Part shown: positions 1-11,173 of the stretch, one piece after another
How positions within the stretch are numbered: position 1 is the stretch's first letter
Layout of the letters: the number at the start of each line of letters is the position of its first letter
Assembly: GCA_030847615.1 (NCBI GenBank)
Contig: JAUMIR010000002.1
Coordinates: forward strand, 289,272,028 to 289,336,027
Origin: Gambelia wislizenii
Lineage: Eukaryota > Chordata > Lepidosauria > Squamata > Crotaphytidae
Direction of reading: 5' to 3'
DNA: 64,000 bases
Notes under the pieces: generated by a model
What the model saw: the letters and a program-made list of their open reading frames with translations, nothing else
Told to the model about the DNA's origin: nothing
Databases searched by the model: none
Position numbers and translations under genes: made by a program

Positions 1-45
1 CAAACCTTGATTTTTCCGTATTATATAAGGCACACCTTTTTGCCT
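1..45. mobile_element. fragment of Tigger-like small DNA transposon
   Basis: The first ~45 bases closely match 26517-26560, the middle of a Tigger-like element whose ends are visible at 26432-26654. No termini are visible here, so this is an internal scrap cut by the window edge. Confidence 0.4.
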
Positions 46-290
46 GTATTTTTCTTTATTTTTTAAATTTACCACACTTGCATCTTCTTGTGAGACTCAC
101 CAAGATTTCAAACCCAGAAGTAAATCGAGCTCCATTTGTACTCTGTTTATGCTGGGGCTGCCTCTTTAACACTGCTCAAAGTAGGTCTGATAGGAAGGGT
201 TCTTTTGCCAGCATAAAAACGCCATAAAGTATGTTGGCAAAAGAACGTTTATAGAAGTTAGTCTGATAAAGTCCCATATCTAGGTATGAG
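46..290 (+). mobile_element. fragment of unnamed interspersed repeat family D
   Basis: The stretch with CACTTGCATCTTCTTGTGAG, a GGGGCTGC block and GTCTGATAAAGTC aligns by eye with 58310-58560 and 35440-35700. These are copies of one interspersed family of roughly 600 bp (also 19285-19500). I see no coding capacity and no clear termini, and I cannot name the family. Confidence 0.45.
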
Positions 291-1440
291 AATTAGGCTC
301 TGCAAACTGAACTGTTTTCCCACCCTAAAGTGAGGGGGGAAACACCCACACCAACATTCAGTAATTTAGATACCATTACCATCAGGAGCACAATGAGATT
401 CAAACCTGCCAGTGAAGCAGAATGGGATGGGTTCTAGAGCTACCAGACTTTGAGGCTTCTGCCTCACAGAAGTGTTTAATTCCCACCCACTCCCGAAACA
501 AGTCAGCAAAATACTTGTTTATTGGGACTTTATCCAGATCAGTTATTCAGTATGGACCCTGCTTAAACTCTCCTTAAACTTCTTACCCCAGCCCACCCCA
601 GCTCACGTTGGACTCTACCTCCAGGTTGAATGTCCTGTTCTCTTTACATGGCATAATCACTTTCTGCCTTTAATGTCTTACAGCATCTGTCCCAGCACTC
701 AGCTTCAACACTGGTCTAAGTCCTCATTGTACAGGGATTTATAGTTTCAGCCAACCATCAGCAAGTTGGGAAAGTTGTATGGAAGTTGGTAACAATGGTA
801 TTACGGTTTTGATGCTTTCCTACACAGCTAGGAAAGGGAGAAAATACATAACAAAGTGAACTTCCCAGGGATCCAAATCCCAGGGAACTTCCCAGGGATC
901 AAAATTTGGGGCCAGAAGCACAAAACAACAAAAACAAAAACAACACCCTGCACCACTCCTGTCTTCGTCCTGGGATCCCACCCAAGTCAGAAATCTGAAA
1001 TTGGTGCTGACTGCAAAATTAGCTTAGAGTCAATTTACTTTACAGGAAAATCTCCAAAGGAACATGGTTACATATTGACATTGCTTCCCATTTGCAGCTT
1101 ATAATGCAGTAATTTAGATGGGAATTGAATTACAGGCCAATATAAAGCAGGCTGCCAAGTCTAGTAGAGTGCTCATTGCAAAATGAAGTTTGAAAGACCA
1201 CTCTGGGACCACAAACATCCTCTGATGAACAGGGCAGATCAGGAATGCATGCTCTCACCCAGAATTAATAACGTCAAGATCAAGTGCTGGGGTTGGCCTC
1301 TTCTGTCTTTAGATGATGATGGAGATGCTTATTAAATGTATATGCCATTTCTCTTTGCAAAAGAAATCAATCTCAAAATGACTTAACAGCATACACACAA
1401 CACAAATATAAAAACCCATAATTAATACAGCAAGGAAAAA
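291..1440. other. no gene or repeat recognised
   Basis: Short open frames here lack any domain. A short internal duplication (CTTCCCAGGGATC twice, 861-900) is the only structure noticed. Confidence 0.6.
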
Positions 1441-1443
1441 GTA

Positions 1444-2308
1444 GGACATTTTCAGACATGTTTTACTGTGCTAGAATCGGGCGGGAGAGTTTCGGCGCTG
1501 CTGTGCGGCAGGGACTCCATTTCGGACGATGCCGTCCCTCTGGTGAAATCATCTGTGTAGGATTGGAGGCGGCCACACCATATTTCGCCAAATTTTATTC
1601 ACGGAAGTTGTCCGTGAATAAAATATGGTGCGGCCGCCTCCAGTCCTACACGGAAGTGACATGGACAATTTCGCCAGAGGGGCGGCGTTGTCCGAAATGG
1701 AGTCCCTGCCACGTGGTAGCGCCAAAGCTTTCCTGCTCAATTTTAGCACAGTAAGACATGAATACTGTAAGACATGAATCACTTAGAATACTGTGTCCAG
1801 TTCTGGGCACCACAATTCAGAAAGGATATTGACAAATTGGAGCGTGTCCAGAGAAGGGCAACTAAAATGGTGAAAGGTCTGGAAACGATGCCTTATGAGG
1901 AGAGACTTAGGGAGCTGGGTATGTTTAGCCTGGAAAAAAGACGGTTTAGAGGCGATATGATAGCCCTGTTTAAGTATTTGAAGGGGTGTCACGCTGAGGA
2001 TGGAGCAGGCTTGCTTTCTGCTGCTCCAGAGACTGGAACATGGAGCAATGGATGCAAGCTCCAGGAACAGAGATTCCACCTCAACATGAGGAGGAACTTT
2101 TTGACAGTAAGAGCTGTTTGGCAGTGGAACACACTCCCTTGGAGCGTGGTGGGGTCTCCTTCCTTGGAGGTCTTTAAACAGAGGCTGGATGGCCATCTGT
2201 CGGGGATGCTTTGATTGTGATTTCCTGCGTGGCAGGGGGGTTGGACTGGATGGCCCTCGTGGTCTCTTCCAACTCTGCAATTCTATGATTCTATGTCTGA
2301 AAATGTCC
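1444..2308. mobile_element. palindromic (foldback) DNA transposon, copy 1, interrupted by a CR1
   Basis: Ends are GGACATTTTCAGACATG at 1444 and its inverse ending GTCC at 2308, flanked on both sides by GTA (1441-1443 and 2309-2311), a 3-bp target duplication. The body is one long inverted repeat: the left arm (GGAGGCGGCC near 1565, TTTATTCACGGA near 1594) pairs with the right arm (TCCGTGAATAAA near 1611, GCGGCCGCCTCC near 1630). The last ~13 bp of the right terminus are separated from the rest by a CR1 inserted at 1777-2295. Without the CR1 the element is about 330 bp. A second copy lies at 56950-57303. A 3-bp duplication suggests a PIF/Harbinger-type mobiliser, although GTA is not the usual TWA target. 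It is non-coding. Confidence 0.75.
1777..2295 (+). mobile_element. CR1 LINE, 5'-truncated 3' end
   Basis: The reading frame 1774-2214 encodes the C-terminal tail of CR1 ORF2 (LEYCVQFWAP, QRRATKMVKGLE, YEERLRELGMFSLEKR, HLSGML then stop). It is followed by the 3' UTR (GGACTGGATGGCC) and the tail ATTCTATGATTCTATG. It nearly matches 31885-32409. It landed in the right terminus of a palindromic transposon. At its 5' junction GTAAGACATG is repeated (1751-1760 and 1767-1776), which suggests template jumping during insertion. Confidence 0.92.
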
Positions 2309-2311
2309 GTA

Positions 2312-3754
2312 GATTTAAATTGATACGGTACTATTGTACTGATACTCCTTCCCTTTGTACTGTTCAATGGCAACTTCCTTTCCCCCATGTATTGTTCAGT
2401 GGCAACTTCCCCCTTGTGCTGCTCTATCAAATCTTCCCTTCCCTTTGCACCATTCTGTTTTGTCTGCATCCACCACACCTGCTATTGTTGATTAGGTGCA
2501 GCCTGATTTACTACTGGAACTAAGTAGCAACCTGGCTTGGCTTGCCCAGATGCATTACAAATCAGCAAAACCTGGCTGGGTTACCATACTTTTATCTTAT
2601 TTTCCACATTATTTTGATTTCTAGATTCCCATCTGATTTTAGTTTGACTTATCTTGTTGTTTGTCTTCCTATATGTTGTTTTGTCAACATTTTTATTCTC
2701 TGACTGTCTCCTATTTATAGGAGACATGTCCTATATTTTGTAACCTTTTCCTTTTTCTATCCTTATTTTTGCCTTTGGGGGATGACCTTTTTGGTTTGTG
2801 TGGGATGAAAGAACTGCAGTTCTCCAAGGGTTTATTCCATCCCCCTCCCCAGGCTTCCAAATTGGTCTTGAGTATGGTGAGGGATAGAAATGGCCAGCAG
2901 GATCAATCCTTTTAAAAGTATGGCTGTATAACATTTAACAAATATGCAGGAATTAAAATTTGCTACTAGGCATGATAGTCACACCTCTGACTACCAGCTG
3001 CTGAGAAGCATAAGGGGGAATGTGATCTCATATTTTGCTTGTGAATTTTCCATAAGCATCTGATTGGCTGCTGGGGGAACAAAATGGTAGAATAAATAGT
3101 CCTTTGGTCTGGCTGATCAGGGCTCTGTGTTTTTATTGTAAACATATGTGATGCACCTATGCTCAACAGAGGGGTTGTCTAAACAGTGAAAATACTCCTC
3201 ACGGAATATGAGGAGAATACAACGTGTCTTAATGGCATCCCACATTATATCACTGTATTCAGAAGGAGGGCAGCTAAATACACCATATACTCTGCAGGAA
3301 AAGCCTTCATGGCTTTTCCCAGAGTTTAAAAAAAATCAGTGGGGAGAATGCACATTTCTGCTCATTGGGACAAGCGACACAAATTGATTTGCTTTCCCAA
3401 AGGAGCAGAAGCTGAAGGCTGATTGGCCAGATGAGAGCGGGGGCAAGGTTGTTAGCAAGGCAAGTGCCTGGAACCACCATGGGTTTTTCCACCTTAGTCA
3501 GTGAGCACTAATGCAATAAGACAAGTGTTGTTGGGGGTTTTTTGCTTTTCTGTTCAGGCAAAATATTGCACATTTGCCCCTTAAATATGCTTTTTAAAAA
3601 AATATGTATACTGTCTGAAGGCAGCAACTGGTGAAAATAAAAACATGAGTAATTCACTCGTGGCTGCCATCTTGATTCATGGGCTTGCCCATTTGCACAG
3701 CAAACACAGATAGGTTCACATGCCTGCAAACTACCTACCCCCCCCAAAAAAAAC
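2312..3754. other. no gene recognised; minor repeat pieces
   Basis: A short ~33-bp-period duplication (TGTTCARTGGCAACTTCC at 2361 and 2393) and a fragment near 3041-3140 resembling a degenerate LINE or SINE 3' end (CATCTGATTGGCTGCTG) are the only structures noticed. No coding domain is visible. Confidence 0.5.
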
Positions 3755-5219
3755 TATTAATACAATATAAAGCAGTAATGGGCTGGATGAGGAAAAACAG
3801 ACTGAGATTAAATCCAGACAAAATGGAGGTGCTCACGGTAGCGGCCCCAAAACCAGGAGTTGGGTTGCAACCTCCAGTCCTGGATGGGGTCACGCTCTCC
3901 GTTAAGGACTGTGTTCGCAGTGGGGGTGCTCCTTGATTCATCGCTTCAGATGACTAGTCAGGTGAATGCGACAGTCAGGAGCGCCTGTTATAACCTTCGG
4001 CTGATATGACAGCTGTGCCATTTCCTGGAAGTAAGGGACCTCGAGACTGTGGTGCACGTGCTGGTAACCTCTTGTCTAGATTTCTGCAATGTGCTCTACG
4101 TGGGGCTGCCCTCATGCTTGTCCAGAAACTTCTTAGCTATATTTGCTATATTTGCCATCTTCATCTGAAACCATGCCATGATGCATCGGAAGCCAGCCCT
4201 ACCGCTGTAGGCTGAGTGAGTTTTCTTATCCTAAATATCATTAGTTAGGAACCTCTTTTTAAAGTTTGTTTTAGTATGTAGATTGAGATTGATATACCTT
4301 CAGTAAACTTTGATTTGCATTTTAAACTGACTCTTTGTTTTGTAATGAGTCTAATTTAACTGGGTGATCCCAGACTTCTGAATACACTTTTTAAATGCTA
4401 ATTGAGCTTAAGTCTGCATTCGGAAGCACACTTTGCATGAATATGAAGTTAAAACTAAATATTTTTTAATTCCCCTTTTAAAGGAGATAATTCTTGTTGT
4501 TTTTAAAAGGACTAGATCCTGGAACTTTTTAATGCAATTTTATTTTTAGACTCATTACTCCTACACTTCAGTTGGTACAAAATATGGCAGCCAGAGTGGT
4601 CTCAGGAACATCTCGGAGAGACCATATAACTCCAGTATTAAAATATCTCCACTGGCTGCCTATCAGTTTCCGGGCCCAGTATAAGGTGTTGGTTATTACC
4701 TTTAAAGACCTAAATGGCTTGGGTCCAACTTACCTCCAGGACCGCCTCCTCCCATACAATCCTCCCTGCGCACTCCGGTCCTCTGGGAGGAATTTGTTTC
4801 AGCCACAAAAATCTAGGCTGTCTGCAACCTCCCAGAGGGCCTTTTCGGTAATCACCCCCAAATTGTGGAATGACCTGCCGAACGAGATCCATCAGATGAC
4901 AAGCCTGAGTAACATTTTAAAAAAGCACTAAAGACGGATCTCTTTCGGCAGGCCTTTCCTAATTAGATCCCGGCCTCAGGGGATCCTGGCCTCTTTTAGT
5001 CCACTGGCTATTTATTGTATTTATTGTTCTTCAATATGATTTTAGACAGTTGCTTTTAATTTATATTTGTTTAATATTTTTTATGGGGGAGGGTGGGGGT
5101 GGGGGTGTTTAGGGATTTTTATCTGTATTGTATTTTAATTTTTGTAAGCTGCCCCGATTGTTTTAACAGAGGGGTGGGGTATAAATAATAATAATAATAA
5201 TAATTATTATTATTATTAC
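3755..5219 (+). mobile_element. L2 LINE, 3' half, split by a solo LTR
   Basis: Frames before and after the LTR encode the end of L2 reverse transcriptase and its C-terminal tail. The first part has WMRKNRLRLNPDKMEVL and LDGVTLSVKDCVRS (3780-3930). The second has LVQNMAARVVSGTSRRDHI, LHWLPISFRAQYKVL and ALRSSGRN (4572-4920). The 3' end carries GGGGTATAAATAAT and an AAT/ATT microsatellite (5181-5218). The frame is broken in the first part and the element is 5' truncated. The L2 reading resumes directly after the LTR, so the LTR inserted into an existing L2. Confidence 0.88.
4133..4564 (+). mobile_element. solo LTR inside an L2 (LTR family of four copies)
   Basis: The 3' 430 bp match the LTRs at 61071-61766, 23624-24249 and, more distantly, 47312-48113 (AGTATGTAGATTGAGATTGA, ACTTTGATTTGCATTTTAAA). 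It ends ACTCCTAC and is flanked by ACTTC on both sides (4128-4132 and 4565-4569), and the L2 frame is restored across that site. The first ~270 bp present in the other copies are missing, so this is either a short subfamily or an early-deleted copy. It has no internal retroviral or gag-pol sequence. Confidence 0.8.
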
Positions 5220-5918
5220 AAACCGCAGCTGCTGCGAGTTGCCTTTACTGAGGAGCAATCCACTTTTTTTGCCTTGTATAGACAACTACAGAGAGCTGGA
5301 GCTGGCCATAGTTCCTCTATGTGTATTTGGTTCCTCCTAGCCAATCAATGCATGAGGGGAAAGGAAAATATTTAGTTTTTCCTCTGCGCTCATGTTTTTG
5401 GGCAGCAGTCCTAGATCAACTTACCCGGAAGTAAACCTTATTGCACTCAATAAAACTTGTTTCTGAGCAAAGACATGGGGTGCAGTGAGATTGCACCAAA
5501 TGGGAGTGCTCCCCTTGCTAAGAAAGATAACTGTGGCTTGGGCCTCAGTGTACACAACCTGAGCTTGGAGTGTTACTGTTTTGAAAAAACTAATTGTGTT
5601 ACTCATCACTCTGATCACACAACAGGTCATTACTTGGTACTGTTGCTGCAGTCCACAAATTAGCTCATGTGATTACTCATTACTAAGATATTGTTATTAT
5701 TAGAAATGCAGCACACGAAAATGCTCTGGTTCCCTATCCTCCATCTCTGATCATCAGAATCCTCCTGAGTGGACTATCCTGCCTGGTTTTCCTTCCTTCA
5801 AGACAGGCTCTTTGGGCAGGGGCACAGGAACAGTACTTCACTCAATCCCTTCCTTCACCCCCTCTTCCCCCAAAATTCCTCTAACTCTCATGCCTGAGTT
5901 AGCTTCAGGTGTCTAGCG
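5220..5918. other. no gene; one small MITE-like piece
   Basis: 5424-5490 (GGAAGTAAACCTTATTGCAC, CAATAAAACTTG) resembles a small inverted-repeat element also seen at 62090-62220. The rest is unrecognised. Confidence 0.45.
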
Positions 5919-5990
5919 AATCATAGAGTTGGAAGGGGACCTATGACCATCAGTCCCAACCCCCTGCTCAGACACACCCACCTTCTCTAA
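5919..5990 (-). mobile_element. CR1 LINE, extreme 3' end fragment
   Basis: On the minus strand this reads GGGGGTTGGGACTGATGG, then CCCTTCCAACTCTATGATTC, which is the conserved CR1 3' UTR and tail. It is only ~70 bp, with no coding part. Confidence 0.75.
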
Positions 5991-7370
5991 AACTGTCTCT
6001 CACAGTTCACACCAACCCAACCAGTCCAAGTGTGAGCCTTGTGCTACCATCTGAAGCAGCCAGACAACCCAGCCTTCTTCCTCTCAACACACACACACAC
6101 ACACACACACCTTTGCTCGCACACTGACTCTCTCTTCCAGACAGCAGAACTTTCATTGCATTTGGGCAGAACAGTGGAAGGCAAAAGAGGCAAGCTAATT
6201 TCTTAAAGGTATTTTTTTTAAATTCCAACTAACCTTAGTCACAAGTGTCATAAGCTGGCCCTCTCTTCAGCAGGAAGGAAAGGCTTCCAGCTTATTTGTA
6301 CAACCTGAAAAACACACTCACAAGGGTTTCTAGTCTAGAAATCCCTTCTATAAGGGTAGCCACCAGCACTCACTGACTCTATCTCCCCTTTTCACATCTA
6401 GGCAGTGAGAACTAGACAGGCTGGGTTAAAGAAACAATAATAACTCTTTTCTCTAATCTAGAGAAGGTTTTAATAGCTGACCAGAAGCAGGCAATTCGAG
6501 GCAGGTTAGAAAATAACAGAACGCTTTATTCAGTTCTAGGAGTCTATGTTACTTGGGAAGGCAAAACCTTCCCAGGTTCAACTTAAGGCTTATACAAATT
6601 ATACATTCATTCAGAGCACTTAACAAAATAAATCATAATCTAACACAGGCTAACTAAACATTTCCCTATCTACTAAATGCAAAGGTAACTTACAGTCTCT
6701 GTGATGGTATTCAGAGTCCTTTTGGATCCTTTTTAGGCCTTTGGGCAAGATTGGCTCCCCCAACCTTTTGTTATCACAGTTTGATATCTTGTTGATTACT
6801 CCATGGCTTTGTTGGCCATGTCATCAGAGCTAGGCCATGTGCTCTAACAACAAACAAAGGAAAGATCAGAACTTTTAATGTCTTCTGTGGTGATCTCTGA
6901 TTGGCTCTGCCTTTTCCCAATCAGAGTGGCTATCTTAATCAAGTGATGTGACATCATGTTTATTCAAAGAGGTTCTCCCACCCCCTTCCCATTTCCAAAT
7001 AAGGAGTGGAAGTTTCCAATGTTGTTCACTGTGAATTTGTGATGGGGATTCCAAGATGACTGGCAGGTCATCATGACAACAAGTACAGCTCTTATTTTCA
7101 AAATCTCGCTGTCTCCTTATCTTCCTTGTTGCTGACTCCTCTGCTAGGAGATTATCAAACATGACAAAAACCACATCAGAAGATCTCTAGAAGAACAGGA
7201 AGGGCCAACCGTACCAGACAATGTCATCTTCCAGCATTCCGGGGGCATAGTGCAGGTGTCAGTAAGGCATCACTTTTTTATTGGTGGATTGTCCCTGTCA
7301 ATGCAAAAGGGAAGCCTCATCCACAGCACCACTGTACCCCTGGAATGGCAGAAGGACACAGCATTCTGGT
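5991..7370. other. no gene; possible LTR-like stretch and a CA repeat
   Basis: It contains a (CA)n run at 6087-6111. Around 6530 the minus strand carries CTGAATAAAG, like an LTR polyadenylation signal, in a long non-coding stretch (about 6440-7190). I could not find paired termini or a target duplication, so no element is called. Confidence 0.35.
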
Positions 7371-7718
7371 AAGGTCACCAGGGCCAGTTTAACCTGTCTG
7401 CCAAATCAGCATTGGCAGGGGGCCCTGAGGTCAAGAGGGGGCCCCGAGGTCAAAAGAGGGCCCCATGTTGGCCTCATTAATCTGACGAAGGAGACAGACA
7501 GGAGACAGCCGGGAGGAGCCCCCTCTTACCCTCCTCCTCCAAAAACCTCCTGCTGGCTTTTTTAAAAAAACAAGCAAAACAGCCTCTCCAAAACTAAAGA
7601 GAAAGAGAGAGCAGCCCTCCATGGCAGAAGCTGGAGGGAGAGGCACGTCGGAGAGGGTGAGTGTGTGTGAGAGAGAGAGACAGGGAATTTGAGGGTTGTC
7701 TCCCTAAGAAAGGGCTTC

Positions 7719-7770
7719 TCTCTTTCCTTTCCTTTCCTTTCCTTTCCTTTCCTTTCCTTTCCTTTCCTTC
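7719..7770. repeat. (CCTTT)n microsatellite
   Basis: About nine CCTTT units lie inside element A. The matching position in copy B (8930-8975) carries CTTT units instead. Confidence 0.9.
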
Positions 7771-7904
7771 CTTGCACATAGATCCCCTCCAGCCCATCTT
7801 TCCAGCTGCTTTTAACATGTCTTGGTTCCTCTCCCCTCCATTTCCCCCCTTGGTCATCTTCAGCTTCCTCTCCTTGCTGCCAGCTGAGTTGCGCCTGAAA
7901 AAGA

Positions 7905-8140
7905 AATTTGTGTGTGTTTGCCTATGTGCCTTCAAGATCATTTCTGACTAAGGCCAACCTACCATGGGTTTTTCTAGGGGAGGTTTGTTCAAAGGGGTTC
8001 TGCCTTTGACTTCCTTTGAGGCTGAGAGAATGTGACTTGCCCAAGGTCAGCCAGTGGGTATTCATGGCTGAGTAAGGATTCAAACCCTGGTCTCCACAGT
8101 CATAGGGCAATGCTGAAACTTCTACAACACTGGCTCTTTT
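7905..8140 (-). mobile_element. tRNA-derived SINE inserted in element A
   Basis: Read on the minus strand it contains a B-box-like GGGTTTGAATCC, then TGACCTTGGGCAAGTCACA, CTCAGCCTCA, and ends in GATCTTGAAGGCAC followed by a CA-rich tail. Copies with the same order lie at 46845-47075 (minus) and 20905-21130 (plus). The order is a pol III-type SINE: tRNA head, unrelated body, tail shared with the 5S SINE. Confidence 0.8.
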
Positions 8141-8929
8141 AACAGAAGAATATAAAGAATATAAAGAAAAATTTGGAGTAATATTACTGGGAACAATGGT
8201 TTTATTGTTGTCACTAAAACACCAGTATCGCATTAGTGTTATGTGAGAGGCATTGGCCTAGAGCAGTGGTTCTTAACCTTTTCTTTACCAGGGACCCCCT
8301 TTAAATATCTTTTGTTGCCCAAAGACTTAACTCAAGATTTAAAACCCTAATAATAATAGCTAATAATAATAGCTAACAACAACAACAATACAATTACACC
8401 ATCCATTAAACTTTCCTTCAAAGACACTCTTGCTTCTTCCTGCAAGTTTGTGGCTGGAGTGGATTGAATGGCAATGTGCAGGCCAAGCCAGCCAGCCTTT
8501 ATCTTCGTTCCTTCCACGTGGCTGCTCCACTACAGGGAGGAGGTGGGCCAAGCAGCCTTCAAGCCTTTGTGGACCCCCTGTTAGGACATTGCAGACCCCA
8601 AGTCAGGGCCGGTTTAACCTGTCTGCCAAATCAGCATTGGCAGGGGGCCCCGAGGTCAAGAGAGGGCCCCATGTTGGCCTCCTTAATCTGACGAAGGAAC
8701 AGCCAGGAGACAGCCAGGAGGAGCCCCCTCTTACCCTCCTCCTCCAAAAACCTCCTGCTGGCTTTTTTTAAAAAAACAAACAAAACAGCCTCTCCAAAAC
8801 TAAAGAGAAAGAGAAAGAAACAGCAGCCCTCCATGGCAGAAGCTGGAGGGCGAGGCACGTAGGAGAGGGTGAGTGTGTGTGTGAGAGAGAGACAGGGAAT
8901 TTGAGGGTTGTCTCCCTCAGAAAGGGCTT

Positions 8930-8930
8930 T

Positions 8931-8964
<34 letters not shown>

Positions 8965-8975
8965 CTTTCCTTCCT
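8930..8975. repeat. (CTTT)n microsatellite
   Basis: About nine CTTT units, at the position that in element A holds CCTTT units. Confidence 0.9.
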
Positions 8976-9061
8976 TGCACATAGATCCCCTCCAGCCCAT
9001 CTTTCCAGCTGCTTTTAACATGTCTTGGTTCCTCTCCCCTCCCTTTCCCCCTTGGTCTTCT

Positions 9062-9600
9062 TCAGCCATCCAACCTATGTTTAAAAAAACCCAAAGAAGG
9101 AGACTCCACCACACTCCAAGGGAGTGTATCCCACTTCCAAACAGCTCTTACTGTCAGGAAGTTCTTCCCAATATTCAGGTGGAATCTCTTTTCCTGTAGT
9201 TTGAACCCATGGCTTCGTGTCCTAGTCTCTGGAGCAGCAGAAAACAAGCTTGCTCCTTCCTCAGTATGACATCCCTTCAAATATTTAAACATGGCTATCA
9301 CGTCACCTCTCAACCTTCTCTTCTCCAGGCTAAGCATACCCAGCTCCCTAAGCCGTTCCTCATAGGGCGTAATGGCTTCCAGACCTCGCACCATCCTTCT
9401 CAGTATCTTTCTTGTGCCCAGAATTGGAAACAGTATTCCAGGTGAGGTCTGACCAAAGCAGAATGGAGTGATACTATTACTTCCCTTGATCTAGACACTA
9501 CTTCTATTAATGCAGCCTAGAATCACATTGGCATTTTTTGCTGCTGCATCACACTGCTAACTCATGTTTAGCTTGTAGTCTACTCTGTATTTTCTTTGAG
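9062..9600 (-). mobile_element. CR1 fragment embedded in hAT-like element B
   Basis: The minus-strand frame 9394-9062 encodes the CR1 ORF2 tail ([38 protein letters not shown]). Upstream bases up to ~9600 match the LGCIN and DVAAKKAN regions, degraded. The CR1 3' UTR is absent, and the CR1 sequence abuts element DNA at 9062. Confidence 0.85.
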
Positions 9601-9702
9601 GAAATCTACACCATTACATTAATTACTAATAAACAAAAAATATTATGTTAGTGCCTATTATATAGTTTTTAAACTAAGTTATTGGTGGCAAATTATGTAA
9701 TA

Positions 9703-9940
9703 TAGTAGGCCCCTCTTATCCACTGGGGATTGGTTCAGGGGGGGGGCGTGGATTCTGAAAACCATGAATAATAGTGAATGCCATTGAAAATAATGGGACT
9801 TCTGGTTTAAAATACCATAGAGTTGCCTTGGAGGGCCTAGAAAAGGGCTAAGGAAGACATATTTTCTAGGAAGACTCTATGGTAGGTGTGCTGTTTTGTG
9901 TTCCATGGATAATGAATCCATCGATACGGGGGTCCTACTA
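9703..9940. mobile_element. Tigger-like MITE within element B
   Basis: TAGTAGGCCCCTC at the left and GGTCCTACTA at the right form an inverted repeat flanked by TA (9701-9702, 9941-9942). TA targets are typical of Tc1/mariner and pogo elements. The same piece recurs at 10937-11173 in element A, so it was in the ancestor of both copies. Confidence 0.65.
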
Positions 9941-10190
9941 TAATCTGAACATCCTGTACGGTGAATAGGTTAGGTTACATTGATCTGAGATAAACATATG
10001 GGGGCCCCAAAGTAAAGCATTGCAGGGGGCCCCAAAATTCCTTAAACCGGCCCTGCCCCAAGTTAAGAACCACTGGGCTAGAGAATGCTGAAAAAGGAAC
10101 AATGCAACCAGACCTTGAGAAGGGTGCTGGCAGGGGGATTCTGGGAGGTGTAATCCAAGAGTAACTTTCCCAGGGTCTGAATGCAGCCTA

Positions 10191-10830
10191 GAATCATAGA
10201 ATCATAGGGCTGGAAGGGACCCCAACAGCCACCCCATCCAATCGGCTTCTGCCCTGCAGGAACACACAATCCAAGCATTCCTGACAGATGGCCATCCAAC
10301 CTATGTTTAAAAAAAGCCAAAGAAGGAGACTCCACCACACTCCAAGGCAGTGTATTCCACTTCCAAACAGCTCTTACTGTCAGGAAGTTCTTCCTAATGT
10401 TTAGGTGGATTCTCTTTTCCTGTAGTCTGAGTTGATTGCTCCATGTCCTTGTCTCTAGAGCAGCAGAAAACAAGCTTGCTCCATCCTCAGTATGACATCC
10501 CTTCAAATACCTAAACATGGCTATCATGTCCCCTCTCAAGCTTCTCTTCTCCAGGCTAAGCATACCCAGCTCCCTAAGCCATTCCTCATAGGGCGTAATG
10601 GCTTCTAGTCCTCGCACCATCCTTCTCAGTATCTTTCTTGAATTGTTGTGCCCAGAATTGGAAACGGTATTCCAGGTGAGGTCTGACCAAAACAGAATGG
10701 AGTGATACTATTACTTCCCTTGATCTAGACACTACTCCTATTAATGCAGCCTAGAATCACATTGGCATTTTTTGCTGCTGCATCACACTGCTAACTCATG
10801 TTTAGCTTGTAATCTACTCTTTATTTTCTT
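10191..10830 (-). mobile_element. CR1 3' fragment embedded in hAT-like element A
   Basis: It begins at the CR1 tail (minus strand: CCCTATGATTCTATGATTC) and continues through the 3' UTR into the ORF2 tail (10620-10282: [39 protein letters not shown]). It is the same fragment as in B but with its 3' end intact. Confidence 0.88.
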
Positions 10831-10936
10831 TGAGGAAATCTACACCATTACATTAATTGCTAATAAACAAAACATATTATGTTAGTGCCTATAATATAGT
10901 TTTTAAACTACATTATTGGTGGCAAATTATGTAATA

Positions 10937-11173
10937 TAGTAGGCCCCTCTTATCTACTGGGGATTGGTTCGGGGGGGAGCGTGGATTCTGAAAACCATGA
11001 ATAATAGTGAACGCCATTGAAAATAATGGGACTTCTGGTTTAAAATACCATTGAGTTGCCTTGGAGGGCCTAGAAAAGGGCTAGGGATGACACATTTTCT
11101 AGGAAGACTTTATGGTAGGTGTGTTGTTTTGTGTCCCATGGATAATATATCCATGGATACAGGGGTCCTACTA
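10937..11173. mobile_element. Tigger-like MITE within element A
   Basis: It parallels 9703-9940 with the same inverted ends and TA flanks (10935-10936, 11174-11175). Confidence 0.65.

Larger units (their letters stand above)
8604..10055. mobile_element. hAT-like element B (same family as A), nested in C
   Basis: Termini CAGGGCCGGTTTAACC (8604) and CCGGCCCTG (10055) are flanked by an exact 8-bp duplication CCCCAAGT (8596-8603 and 10056-10063). The body parallels element A block by block, but lacks about 110 bp of the CR1 3' end and the DNA before it, so it is an internally shorter copy. No coding region of its own. Confidence 0.88.
8264..10075. mobile_element. hAT-like element C, nested in A and split by B
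   Basis: Termini are CAGTGGTTCTTAACCTT at 8264 and AAGTTAAGAACCACTG ending at 10075. Flanks are GCCTAGAG (8256-8263) and GGCTAGAG (10076-10083), an 8-bp duplication with one mismatch. Without B it is about 350 bp, non-coding, with a short AAT-rich stretch near 8349-8390. Confidence 0.82.

Noticed and set aside
7594..7951. Open frames with Lys-Glu-Arg or Phe-Leu-Ser repeats on both strands
   Set aside because: They translate the CCTTT microsatellite inside a hAT-like element.
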